Shown here one piece after another: positions 41,436 through 53,135 of a stretch of DNA of 64,000 bases. Location of the stretch: contig SDOX01000018.1 of NCBI GenBank assembly GCA_004565275.1, forward strand, positions 380,072 to 444,071. The letters run 5' to 3'. How positions within the stretch are numbered: position 1 is the stretch's first letter; every line of letters starts with the position of its first letter. Made by a program: the position numbers and the translations under genes. Below the pieces are notes generated by a model. It saw only the letters and a program-made list of their open reading frames with translations, was not told where the DNA came from and made no database searches. Origin of the DNA: Nannochloropsis salina CCMP1776. Taxonomy: Eukaryota > Sar > Eustigmatophyceae > Eustigmatales > Monodopsidaceae.

Positions 41436-42621
41436 GCCGGGGGGGCTGTCCGGTATGCGCACCTCAGAACCTGTGCTACAGGATTGACCTTGGGAAGCAG
41501 GCTTTTGCCGTATATGACAAAAGTGTACATGCCTGCATTTATATAAAATTAAGCCCTAGAAAGCCGTAGATAACTCTTGCATACATAGCATTGACCATGA
41601 GGTGTGCCGCACAGACTGGGCGTCTTGTCAATGCATGAAGCATAATACTTGGAAGGAAAAATAATTAAGGCGAACTGCACCTAATCGAGCGCAAAACTTT
41701 TGTGTGAATATAGAATTGCACTATGAGTGCAGTGAAATGATCAACCATGCCGGGCCACGTGAGGGACAGACGGCATGGCAAAGAAGTGCTGCAATTTACA
41801 GGATATTTCAGCATGACAATGGATTGGCGGTAGATACCTAAAAGTACTACAACAGAAAAGATTAATACGGGTGTTATCGGCTGTATGAAGAGATGTAGTA
41901 AAATGGAGGTGGGCAAAACTCAAAGGTTGGATGCATGTTGAGAGGCTCTTAAATTAGATATTTTTTGCTTTTTAAATAACCGCAGGAAGGCAATGTCATT
42001 GTGGCCCGATAGAAGGTGACAAATACTTGAAAACTAAGTTGTTAAATTGTATTGTGTTGTCTGGTGCTCTCTCGTTTCCGTGTTCTCCACCTTTTGTGCA
42101 CGTGTGCAAAAATATTCAGGTATGTTTCATGTATGCTTTCCAATGCGAAAGCGCTTTGTACCATGGGGAAATCGAAGTTTTGAATTGTTTATCAGTTCGT
42201 ACTTAACCAGTTGCTCCTCTTAAAATGATGTGCAGATGATGTCAATGCTATTAAAGCTGAATATGGCTGAGAAACGTATAGAACAAATAATCACACCGTG
42301 GAGATAGCACCGGGAGAAATAGGATGCCCGGAAGCAAGGCGAGGAGGCGATGCCAGCGAGGGCTGACTCGTATCACAGCCTATCTCGTCTTTATTGTGTC
42401 TTATACGCGTTCCTGCTACCCAGTACCCGAGTCGTCTATCTCTTCAATGTTCAGATTGCTGGTTTGTTAGAATGGTTGTGTTCTTGAACGATTGATCTTC
42501 GATCCTCCCCACAGGCAGCGCCCTTGCTTTGGCTTCGTCAGCGAGCTTGGACAGGGTCCTCTTTTTTCTTACTGGCTTATTCAGACTCCTTTCTTCCGAG
42601 TGACCCTCAGCCCGCCGCATA
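41436..42621. other. Intergenic
   Basis: About 1.2 kb between two + genes, AT-rich in 41.5-42.3 kb. Holds the Myb 3' UTR and the next promoter; no gene or RNA recognised. Confidence 0.4.
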
Positions 42622-44523
42622 TTGCCACTTCTTCTCATGGAGATGGAGGAAATAAATATGCTTCCTCCTGATGAAAGAGCCGTCGTTACTTGGTCGCACA
42701 GTAAAGGACGCAGTCGGCTGCAAGATGAAGCCTCGCAGCCCCTTCCAACTTTGACTTCCATCCAAGCGCAAGATAGCGCCCTGCAACCGATTGTCGAAGC
42801 ATTGTCACACAGATCTCTTTTACCTTCATGGTTTTGTTTCTCAAGGAGGAATAAAATAAGACGAGGGTATCCGCAGCGTCCATCTCATGTCGCCTGCACC
42901 CTCCTCCATGCCCTCAACCTCCTCCTCCATTTGCACCTGGCTCATGGCGCAATAACACTATCACCCCAGGCCCCTCTGTCATTCATATCAATCCATCACT
43001 TCATTCCAGTCTTGCAAATTCATGGCATTCCTGCCTCCTTGCCTAATGGCATCCAACGTCGCGCGATGAAATCCTCCTCCTCCTCCCCCCCTTCCTCCGC
43101 TGCTCCTTCCTCCCCCTCCTCCTCCTCACCTGCCCCTGCGTCGACCACCTGGAAAACCCTGAAAAAGAATCGAACGCTTAACGCCACCGACCCCTCCCTC
43201 TTAGACCTGGTGGGGTTTCGAGCTGGCCTGGACAAGAGCTATCGGCTCAAGCGTCAGTCCGCCCTACAAGCCCTGTCAGGGGAGGCGAGCAGGAAGGAAG
43301 GCGGGAGGAAGGGCAGGAAGGGGGGGGGGAAGGAGGACGAAGTGACACCACAAGAAGGGGGGGAACGGAAGCCCTGGGGTTACTGGAAGGACATCTCCCA
43401 GATCAAAGTCTCGGTGGAGGAGTTCTGGACGCGGTTGAACGTGACGAGTTCCGCCATCCCCAACGAAATGCTCCTCCGCCTCTACGACGCCCACGGCCTC
43501 CGGCACGCCATCTACAAGCAAGGGGGCCGAGAGACCCTGGCCTACCTGCTGGAAACGGACTACATCCCCGGTGATTTTCGGGTCGCCATGAAATTCCCCG
43601 AGGTCCAGGCCCTTGTCGAGGCCGGCGTCGTTGTCCCTCCCGCCAGCCCCGAGAATAAAGTGCTCTTGGACTCGCCCTCCCTCCCTCCCTCGGCCCAGGC
43701 CCATCCTCTCCAGGAACGACGGCTGGTGATTGGTCCGCGGGGAGGGGCAGTAATTTTGAACGAGCGTTTAAAAAATGTCCGATTTCCGCCCTCCTACGGC
43801 AAACCTGACGGGCAAGGGCGCCCGGGGGGCTGGAAATACCAGAACCGCACCGTCTGGAGCATTGAAAAGCTGGCCGAGGAATGCTACACCTTGGCGGAAG
43901 AGCACTCTGCCTCCCTGCACGTGCCGCTCCTCTTCTTTCCCAAGCTGAGTGACCTGGTAGGCTGGGGTCGGGCCAACATGATCAACACCATCCGCCGCTA
44001 CGGGGGCTACGAAGCGGTTATCTCCTCCCTCGGGTTCATTCCTTTCTCCCAGTGGAATTACTTCTGCCGCTTCTACCTGCTTATGAAGGACCTCAAGACC
44101 TATCTGGACGAGGAGGAAGGTGGAAGCCGACAAATGCCGACGTTAAGGGATGTGAAACGTGCGGGATACCACCGGTTATACTCGGAGGTAGCTCGAAACG
44201 GCGGGCGGAAATTGGTGGCTGCCCGGCTGGGGCTTCCGCTCAAGGCAGGGAGCGGGGAGAAAGGTAAATTTGCGACCATGATCAGCTATGGAGCTTTTGA
44301 CTTCGATTTCGGGGTCGCCTTACTCGAGTACATCATGAACAAGTGCTGGGCCCAGCACCCCCGGGAGAGGGCGGCCCGACGGGAGAAGGAACGCGTGAAT
44401 CTCTTTTTACCCACTGCGGAAGAACTGGTGGGGGACGAGAGACAGGATTTGTTGGAGAAGATAGTCCGGTATGGCGGGTTTGAGAATGTGGCGCGGCGGT
44501 TGCAGTTGGGATTCAAGAGTTAA
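42622..44523 (+). CDS. Protein with four W-x-GR-x-RYGG repeats, unknown function
   Basis: Open frame of 633 codons. From W252 onward four related units of about 60-75 residues follow: an aromatic start (WGYWKDISQ; WKYQNRTVW; WNYFCRFYL; ALLEYIMNKCW), an acidic helix, a P-x-x-x-x-L core (FPKLSDLVGWGR, MPTLRDVKRAGY, LPTAEELVGDER), then (I)RxGGxxxVxxxL (IRRYGGYEAVISSLGF, VARNGGRKLVAARLGL, IVRYGGFENVARRLQL). Such repeats occur in algal and plant proteins of uncharacterised role, often organellar; that link is from memory. The N-terminal 150 residues contain a hydrophobic stretch (CTLLHALNLLLHLHLAHG) and a poly-Ser/Pro run, suggesting ER/plastid targeting, but the true start or a 5' intron is uncertain. 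A later in-frame ATG precedes the poly-Ser. Confidence 0.68.
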   Translation: MPLLLMEMEEINMLPPDERAVVTWSHSKGRSRLQDEASQPLPTLTSIQAQDSALQPIVEALSHRSLLPSWFCFSRRNKIRRGYPQRPSHVACTLLHALNLLLHLHLAHGAITLSPQAPLSFISIHHFIPVLQIHGIPASLPNGIQRRAMKSSSSSPPSSAAPSSPSSSSPAPASTTWKTLKKNRTLNATDPSLLDLVGFRAGLDKSYRLKRQSALQALSGEASRKEGGRKGRKGGGKEDEVTPQEGGERKPWGYWKDISQIKVSVEEFWTRLNVTSSAIPNEMLLRLYDAHGLRHAIYKQGGRETLAYLLETDYIPGDFRVAMKFPEVQALVEAGVVVPPASPENKVLLDSPSLPPSAQAHPLQERRLVIGPRGGAVILNERLKNVRFPPSYGKPDGQGRPGGWKYQNRTVWSIEKLAEECYTLAEEHSASLHVPLLFFPKLSDLVGWGRANMINTIRRYGGYEAVISSLGFIPFSQWNYFCRFYLLMKDLKTYLDEEEGGSRQMPTLRDVKRAGYHRLYSEVARNGGRKLVAARLGLPLKAGSGEKGKFATMISYGAFDFDFGVALLEYIMNKCWAQHPRERAARREKERVNLFLPTAEELVGDERQDLLEKIVRYGGFENVARRLQLGFKS

Positions 44524-45461
44524 AAAAAAGGCGGTCAGGAGTGGGAAAGGAGCCTTGAACGAGAGGGATAGGGTGTATTGGTGGATAGCTGGGCCATAGC
44601 TAGATGCCATGGGGGCGAGAAGAAGCGGCGAAGGCAGAGGGGCAGCACGAGGAAGCTGTGTAAAATTCTGATTTAAGGAACTAATGCAAGTAAGGATTGG
44701 AACAAAGGAATGAGGCCCAATGCAGAAATAGCGCCGTGCTGTCATGATTGTGTCGCTCTTCTTTTCAATGCGTCTTCCTTGCAAAATTGGTCGAGACCTC
44801 GTACACTAGGTCGCTCCGTCCACGGACTCTGACTGTCTATTCACACTCCCACACTGAATTGTTAAATCTCGTTTACAAGTCAGCAACCACCATCTTCCTA
44901 GACAAATGTGTGGGATTCCTCGCTATCATTCCTCCTTGCGCCTTGCCCTTTCCCTCAAATCGTGTGTACATGCGTCAGGATCTTCCTTAGTTGAGCTGTT
45001 CCATGATATCAATTGCAAGTCGACCCCCCCCCGTCGTGTTCGCTTTCCTGTTCATAAAACCCTTTGAAGCGCTAAAAGCCGACTTTCTCTCCCCATGTGC
45101 CCCCGCTCGGTGTCCGTGTGATCCTCATCCCATTGGTCCTAAGTGCTCTTTCTGACTGATTACCTTTCTCCTTGCCCTACCGACTACGCATTTTTTGAGA
45201 CTGTCCAATGTCTTTGGCTTCTTGCCCTACTCTCAGGATGATTCTGGAGGCCCCGTTCTCCCCCAATCATTTGTCCATGCCAAAGCTTGAACGCAATTTG
45301 CCACTGCACCCTCCCCTCGCCAAAATATTTTTCATCTTGACTTTCCAATCATACATGCCCCGAACGCTCTCCACCCCTACATACACCCTCTTGAATACCC
45401 CCCCCCCCCTGTTCCTCATCCTTCACCCCTACGCCTTGCCTGCTTCCTCATCAATCCAACC
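44524..45461. other. Convergent 3' region
   Basis: About 940 bases between two stops. Open frames here are not supported. Nothing recognised beyond 3' UTRs. Confidence 0.35.
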
Positions 45462-48400
45462 TCACCTCCGCCTCTCAAACACACTCCTGTTTATCCGCCT
45501 CTCCCTCTCGCATTCCTCTTCCTTTCCGACGGCGCTTCCAACACTCCCCTCCTCCGCCCACCGACTCTTGACCACCACCCGCATGCGCATTGTCCCCACC
45601 CGCACCCCACCCATCGAAAGCTCCATTGCCACTTGCTTCCGGCCCCTCTTTGAGACCACATCCCTCAAACAGACCACTCCTTGGCCCATATCCTGACCCT
45701 GACAATCGAGGAACTTCATTGCCATGTGCATTCCTCCGGCGGAGGAGACGAGGCCTTCGAACCTGACAGGAAAAAGGGAGGAAAAAAGGGAGGAAGTGAA
45801 GAAGAAGAACAGGGAGGGACAGAGAAGCAGGAAAGGGTCAAAGTGTACAGAAAGGGAAACACAGCCAGCCGAATAAGCAAGCACATGAAAAACAAGCACG
45901 AGGGAGGCGCAGAAAGATAGGGGAAGCGAAGAAATTTAGAGAACTTTGACGAGAAGAAAAATCAGAACAACGACTAAAAGAGACAGAATGGAGAACTTTT
46001 TGGGTTGATGACAACTCCATTACCTGAGCTCTCCTTTTTTCGTCACATCCGACCACTCGTAACGATGCGCGTGTGGTACCTCCTCCCACACCCGTGCCGC
46101 TTTTGTCCCACCTTCCTCCGCCGTTTCCGGCAATCTTGTGGCAGCACTGGAGGAACGTTTGCTCACCGGCGGTAGCTCTTCGCTGGTCTCAGTCACCAAA
46201 GAAGTGGAGGGAGTGAGGGAGGGCGGGGTCAGAGTCGAAATGGTGTTGCCCAGCAGCACGACACGGCGATGTGCGGCCCAAGGATCTTGTCCTGGGATCG
46301 GCATGAGGACAACAACAGAGCTGATGCGTGTTTCGCTGGAGGGGAAGGAGGAGGGACTGAAAAAATTTGTAAAGGAGGAGGTGGTGGAGGGCATAGAGAC
46401 GCGCCTGAGAGAGGGGGGAGGAAAAGGGGGATGCGCCGAGGCAGCCTCTTGGTTTTGCAGTGGGAGGTGAGAGAGGGACTGTTTCCGAGCAGAGGATGTG
46501 AAGGAGGAAGCGCCTTGGGGCAGAACGGGAGGAGCGCGGACGAAATGTGTGGCAGACGCGGCGGGAGTGTAGGCGGAGGGCGTGGCGTAGGACGCAGGAG
46601 TGCGCCTGAAAAATCCCAGGGGCCGGGGGAGGCGAGGAAGAGGATGATGGCGGGAGGGACGGCTGAGACCTGTTTCCAGGTCCTTGTCGTCATCTCCCTT
46701 TCCTGAGAGTGGGAGCACGCTCTTCCTTGTCTCCTCCTCCCTGGTTTGGCCTTCTCCCTCCTTACCCTCGGAATCATCTTCCTTCTCTTCCATCTCCAAA
46801 TCCATCCGTCCCATCCCTCCCACATGCGTTCGCTTCTCGCTACTCAAGGTCCCTTCCATTCCCTCACATCCCTCCATATCCCTCTGTGGCAATTCTGAGA
46901 GTACCGCCAGATGTTCCCCCTTCCTGATAAAAGGTATGGAGGCGAAGGGCAGAGGCGTGAGAGGAGGATAGGAGGAAGGTTCCAGACGCAAGGACGACCA
47001 CAGCGGCTTCTTAGGCGGGAAGATATCAAGGTGAAAGTGGGAAAGGCGGACGGAGAGGAGGATGATGGCAGATGGGGAGGAGGAAGAAGTAGGGGCTAGG
47101 AATGGGAGAGAATTGGAAAGGGAAGGAGGAACAGGGGGGGAGATGGTGGGAGCCAGGACGCGGGGGGGAAGGATAGGTAGAGACGAAGAGCGTCCCCCTA
47201 TGAAATTCTCGGCTACTCTTTCTGAGCCTTTTTCCTCGCTGCTGCGGCTCCAACTTTTCACTTTTTCATCCCAATATCCCTCAGTCCTTCCTTCTTTCTT
47301 CCGAAAGCGACGCTTCCACCATTTTTTTTCTGCGCTCCCGCCACCATGTTCCCCTTCCAGCCATCCTCTCTTCATCTTCCCTTTCTCCGACGTCACCAAG
47401 GAGAGTCGGAATGCCGCCACAATGGGCCGATGGTCGCTCCCCACAATGGCGTCGCACATGTCGTAAGCTTCCAGTTCCAACATCCCCTCCATTCCCGGCA
47501 ACGAGTGATACAAGACCCGGTCCGTCCAGGAGGGAGGGCGGCTTTCCCCGCTTCCCCCCGTCGCCTTTCCGGCATGTTTGTTGATGTAATAGGCATATCT
47601 TAAATCGCTTACGTTTGTGTAGTCCTCCACACTCCGTCCCGGATTAAATTTGAAGGTGGGAGGGAAGGTCAGGGGGCCTTCGCGGAAACCCGACAATGCC
47701 ACGCCCGCCCTTCTGGAAAGCGAAAGCTCATCGACTTCGTATACCCATTTCCAATGCTCCTGATCATTCCTAGTCTTTCGTTCTGGGCGCACAATGGAAG
47801 GGTAAGACGTTCCCCGTATGGCCCCCGCGACCACTTCCCGGCCTGCTCCGCATGCCTCCTCCCCGCCCTCCTTTCCTCTTTCTGACTCGTCTCCATCCCA
47901 TATTCGATTCTTGAGGTCGAACGCCTTCTCCTGGGCCTGCCCTCCGCCTCTAGCTTCTCGGAGAGGCTTTGGTTGGTTGAAGAAACGGTTGTAAGCATCA
48001 TCCCTGGTATAGAAAGCACGTATAAAGGTTATACACAGCGAAAATTGAGTACACCGGATACATGGTCTATCCTGTTACTTGTAAAAATCTGAAAATAGAA
48101 AGTACGGACGAAGCGACGGAGAGAAAAAGCATACTGGAAGGTGTCTCTCCGACTCCCCCTCTGACACAGCGCGACGGACAAGGATGCGTGGAGGCCGAGG
48201 TACACGGACGAGTGGAAGAAGACAGTCAAAAGGAAAAAGGGAAAGGGGACCACCCACCTCCAAGTGTGGCCCGAGTAGACAGGCCACCCTCTCTTCGCCT
48301 TTTCTACTTCGGAGGAGGCGGCGAGACGGCTCATGATCTCACCCACCGGGCACTGGGTCCGGTAGTTGAGGTCGCCCTGTAGAGCAATAGAAGGGGGGGG

Positions 48401-51400
48401 GATAAGGGCAAAATGAAAAGGATGGTAGATGGCACGTGTTGAGTGAGAATTTAACATCTTGAGTGGTGCGATCGCACCTTTTACTTTCCTTCCCCCCTTT
48501 CTCGCTCCCTTCTTTCCGTTCTGCGTACCAGTAAAATCACGTGGTCGTGTTGGAGGTGGACGTCGAATTCCTCCACGTCGCCTGCGACAAGCCAGGGTCG
48601 GGAGGCGAAGGGGGGGGGGAACAATCAACACTTTGTGAAGACAGGGAAGGTGTGACGGGGGCGAGAAATGCGGAGGCGAGAAATACGAAAAGTAGATCTT
48701 TTGTTAAAAACATGGGATAGGAACCAACTTCGTACACTCCTTCATACACACAAGGGCGTATTGGCCGTGGATGCATTAAAAAATAACAGAGAAGAAATAG
48801 AAAGAGAGGACAAGAGAAAATTACCTGCCAAATGCATCATGTGCAGGGTGCGCCAGGCGTCATCGTCGCGTCGGTGCCACCGTTTCTTGCCGCCACTGTC
48901 GCTCGCAAAGTGGCCCACTAGGAAGGCTATGGCCGTACCGTAGTACTGGAGGGCTACCCCGACCACGCCTGAAAGGAGGACAAGAAGTGGAAAGCGAGGG
49001 GGGGAAACGACGGGACGGGGTAAAAAGGAGGATGTAAGGCAATCTCAGCATGCAACATGATTTTCCTTTCAATCACAAAGTGTACTGAGAAGAAAAGAAA
49101 ATCAAAACCACAGAATGAAAAGGAAAGAGGAAGTATAACAAGGGAATGATTGAATAAGTGAAGTAAGGAAAGAGTTGAATCGCCCTAACCCTTGTTATGA
49201 AACCGGGAGAAGAGAAGATCAATGCCTGTCGCAACGCGACCCATGCCCCCTGTCTCGGCCAGCCGGAGGACCCCTTGCTGGACGTGATCCCGCCGTCCAA
49301 AGATGAGGAGGGCGATTTTGCCTGATGGAGGACAGGAAGAAGAGGAGGAACAAAGGCTCTAGAAGTAAGTGCGATGAGAAAGCATGGGTCAAAAGCGGGA
49401 AGAAACGAAGAGAAACGATGTGGATCTGGAGGAATTAGCGAGAAACAGCGAAAGAGGACAAGGAAAATAGGGGAGGGAGAAGGTAAGAGTGAGTTAGAGA
49501 GGTACCATGTGATAAGACTGAATCGCCAAGGGCTTGTTCAAAAAGAAAGAAGGCGCGAGGGCCTCCGATGTGACGATAGACAGCCTTGCGAATTTGTGAG
49601 AGGATACGGCACTCTTGGAGGGCCAGCACGTACAGGTCGTAGCCGCCTGTGCCAGAGTGGGAAGAAAGGGGCAAAGACAAGGAATAAAAAGACGATGTCA
49701 CTACACAAATGGCTCATGGAGGATATACATGGACGAAAAGGACAGAAAAATACGTAGTAAGAAGCAATGGAAGACAAAGCAGGAATTGAACAAAAGCGAT
49801 TAAAGCAAAGAAAGGGGAGGGGGCAGGGAATAGGGGAAAGGTCGGGGACTCGAAAACATACAAAGCTGCACAATATGTTTTCCCTGAAAATCTAAAAATT
49901 ATGTGGAAGATCTTCCGCACAGAATCACCTTAGGCAAAGATAAGAGACAGTAGGTAGGAACAGTGGATGGTGGAAAAGCGGGCCGAAAAACACAAGAAAA
50001 TTGACCAGTGAAGGCCCCGCAAAGGGGAGGAAAGATCACGCCCAAGATCTCCCTTACAAAAACGAAGGTTGGGGCAAAACATCCTGTGACCCGGAGCGTA
50101 CATGTCGGTATCCACTCATCCAGGCAGCCCATCTCCTCAACCCGCATACACGGTCCACAGTTAAGGCTGGTGGCGAAAATGCGGCATTCTAGACCCTCCT
50201 CCCTTTCCATTCCCGTTACATCCTCCCTTTTCCCGCTCTCGGCAGCCTGTCCCGGTCGGGATGAGGCAAGGGAGGAGCCTGACGCGAAGAGAGGACCATT
50301 GCCTCCCTGCCGCGTTTCTACATCCCTCACAAGCTTTTGAATGTCCGAGCGACCTTCAAATTTCTCCTCATTTTGCAACTCCTCCATCTCTTCCTCTTCA
50401 CCGTCCTCAGAAATTCCTATTGCGGTTTTGTCCCCCGCTTCCGTATCGCTCACCCACGAAAGCGCCTTTTCCCCTCCAAAATACCGGTATCTTCCAGAAT
50501 CTCCACTTCTTTCTTCCCATTCCAGCATTCTTCCAGGGAATAGGGTGAACCAAGAGCTAGTCCGTTCGTTCTGAGTTTCTTTTCTCCTGCGCCCATCACT
50601 CCCTCCCTCCCTTTCCCTCTCTCCCTCTTCCTCTTGGCCCCCCTCCTCCCCGGCCATGGTCCTGCTCCTCCACACCGTCATCAACCACTCCCTAATTTTT
50701 CCTCTCGTTCTTTCGCAGTTCACTGTAATGCCACCCATGGAAAAGGTTCCATAAGCGTAGGCAAGGGCGTCCAGAAACCCGATAAGGTAGTAGAGTTTCC
50801 CAATCAAGCCTAGGACGAGGACGGGAGGCAGAGCCCGGGGGAGGGTATCCGGTCTAACAGTCAAGATGATGTACCAAAGGGTGTTGAGGAGCCAGGCAAG
50901 GAAAAAAATGAGCGTAAAGAGCAGAAGGCGCCGGCGAAGGCTCCGGTACGACTGAGTGATGGAAGCCGGGGCGGTGAAGGAGGCCTGTCGGCGGATGTGA
51001 TAGAGTGTGTGGAAGTAGTTAAATCCTACGTAGAGCCAGCAGATGGGAAGGACGATTAGCTTGTTGATGAGTGCCGGCAGATTTGTCATATGGATGTCGC
51101 TGATCCAGCAGGTCACGCCCGGGCTCCCCCCAAAGGCGTGGTGGGCGAGCGGGATGGACGTTATTGCCAGGGAGACAACAAGCGTTAGGACGAAGAGGAC
51201 GAGCATCCGACGGTACAACTTTCGCAGTAAAACTTTTTGGACAATCCAAGCGTGCAGACTGTAGGACAAGCAGCTATGCCACAAGTAGAGGGCAATGTCG
51301 AGGGCGTAGGTAAAGCCTCCTATCACCTTGCAGGCAACCTTCCGGCCTTCCATTTCGGCTGTGGTAACCTTGGATCGAGGGGCGCTTCCAAACGGGCTGC

Positions 51401-51878
51401 TGCCGTACAGCTGCTCGGAGATTATGGTGCCAGTTATCCAATTCACGGATTGCCAGAGCTCGAGGCCCATCAAAATGGTCACAATCAAGTCGAGGAAGCG
51501 ACGGATGCCGCGGTGTCGACGTCGTTCGTCAGGGTGCGGTGCTTGGCCCTGGCCATGCCATCGTCTGACGGGCGGTGAGAAAGGGAAGCGTAAGAAGAAT
51601 TCTGTGCAAAAATCTCGACATGTTTGTACCGCAAGATGGACAAGTGGTAACGTCAAAGGGAGGAGATGAAAATGGGGCGTAAAATTGAGCTCGTACCTGC
51701 CCCAGATCCCCACAAGCACTGAGGACGTGGCCGCGATCGACAAGGAGAGAATGACCAGGCTCTCTATAAAGAGTATTTCACTGCCTCGCAGGTGACGGCT
51801 GTGGTTTTCTGTGGTATCCTTTTCCTGCTGCGCGTCAAAAAAACCCGGGGTAGGGACGGTAATGCCAAATGTCGCCAT
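45462..51878 (-). CDS. Seven-helix GPCR fused to inositol-polyphosphate 5-phosphatase and C2-like domain
   Basis: Nine exons: 51878-51697, 51564-50102, 49646-49506, 49321-49190, 48968-48825, 48581-48529, 48376-48258, 48003-46024 and 45762-45462; total 4515 nt, 1504 residues, all joins in frame. Residues about 33-335 hold seven hydrophobic helices in GPCR arrangement, with C139 at the start of helix 3 and C213 in the loop before helix 5 placed for the usual disulfide. About 340-510 is a charged linker. The 5-phosphatase (IPPc) domain follows: RIFATSLNCG, YDLYVLALQE, GHFAS, GDLNYR (G706 on), PPSWTDRVLY (W904) and SDHRPIVAAF (H936), so the catalytic set looks complete. After a disordered stretch of about 430 residues the end (HRYEWSD...RFEGLVSSAGGMHMAMKFLDCQGQDMGQ) resembles a C2 lobe. 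Intron 1 (132 nt) has no stop and could be retained. It would couple a receptor directly to phosphoinositide turnover at a membrane. Confidence 0.86.
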
Positions 51879-53135
51879 TGCTATGGTCAGTATCCAAATA
51901 AGCCCCTCTTGATGAATTTACTAGGCTTTTCATCCCTGCCCCTGCGCATACATATAAGTTTGAATCAATAAGGTACATTGTAAGTACACTCTGCATTCAC
52001 ACATCAAAAAGCACACAGCAAAAGCAGCCTGGACCTTCACCAAGAGATTGCTCGCCTCGCCTTTCGACCTAAAAATTAACAGAAACATCATACGCTCCAC
52101 AGCTGCATCCAAACGAGCTAATTGAAGTGAAGCATGCAGTGCCACCTTAGCAAAAAATATTCAATCAAAGTCACGCTCCATCCAGTCATTATCAGCCTTC
52201 GCTCTCGTCGGGCTTTCTCGTCTCCAGACCTTTCTTGGTCCTTCGACCTTCTACAAAACCGCATTTTCACCTTTGATATGTCAACACGACGCAGAAAATT
52301 ATTAATGAAATGGAGGAGAGTATGCTTAAAAATCGTGTGATTGACGCAGGACGGGGGGGCAGTGACTAGCGTGTTTTTGCCTTGCGGGGTTATACGACGG
52401 AGGACGCGGGCGATTTACGTTCCGTCTGACAACCAACTTTTCTTGTGTCGAAAACTGGACAACGACAAAGTAACGAATTTTCCGCGTGAATCATCCGTTT
52501 AATTTAATGAAGTATAATTTGATTTTGTCCGAAGGGCCAATTTTGGAGATGTCAAAAACTCCTGAGACATATTAAACTCGAATTAAGCGTCTTGTACGAA
52601 GTTGCTCACTTTTTCAGCCTCTTTACTATCCGATCATTCATGTCGCAAACTTCGTTCTCTTTAACATCTCCGTCATTTTTCTTCTTGTTGCACGTCGTTT
52701 TCTCTCATTTATCGCTTTGCATGGCTGTGTCATCCTCGATTTGAATTCTGACCACTTAAGTCCGTCTGTCACTGGTTTCAAAAGTTTTGATGACCTATAG
52801 TACCAATCTCACTACAGGTGCAAAAATTTAAAGCAAAAAGCGCACCAAAACCATAATCTTATAATGAACCATTATTTGTCACAATTAGTGCGGATTCTCT
52901 ATTACAAATCTAAGCGCATGGACGAGGACAGAAATCATTGTTGTTTCCCACTAAAATTATGTGCATGGGACTTTGTTACTCCATCCTTTCATCCGCGAAA
53001 AGCCATCTTCCCAGCCTCCTCCCCATTGCAATCTTCAACTCAAGAGACATATTTCCAACTCCAAATAAGCCAAATCACTGCACATGTCCAGGTCTTTTGA
53101 CGTGCGGAGCGTGATGACTTCCGAGATTTGCTTCC
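51879..53135. promoter_or_regulatory. Upstream region of the GPCR fusion gene
   Basis: About 1.26 kb, AT-rich from 52.1 to 53.0 kb, between the GPCR start and the end of the next minus-strand gene. Promoter of the former, 3' UTR of the latter; no element recognised. Confidence 0.4.

Noticed and set aside
45208-45696. Plus-strand frame of 162 codons
   Set aside because: Antisense to the C2-like last exon of the GPCR fusion, which has clear family sequence.
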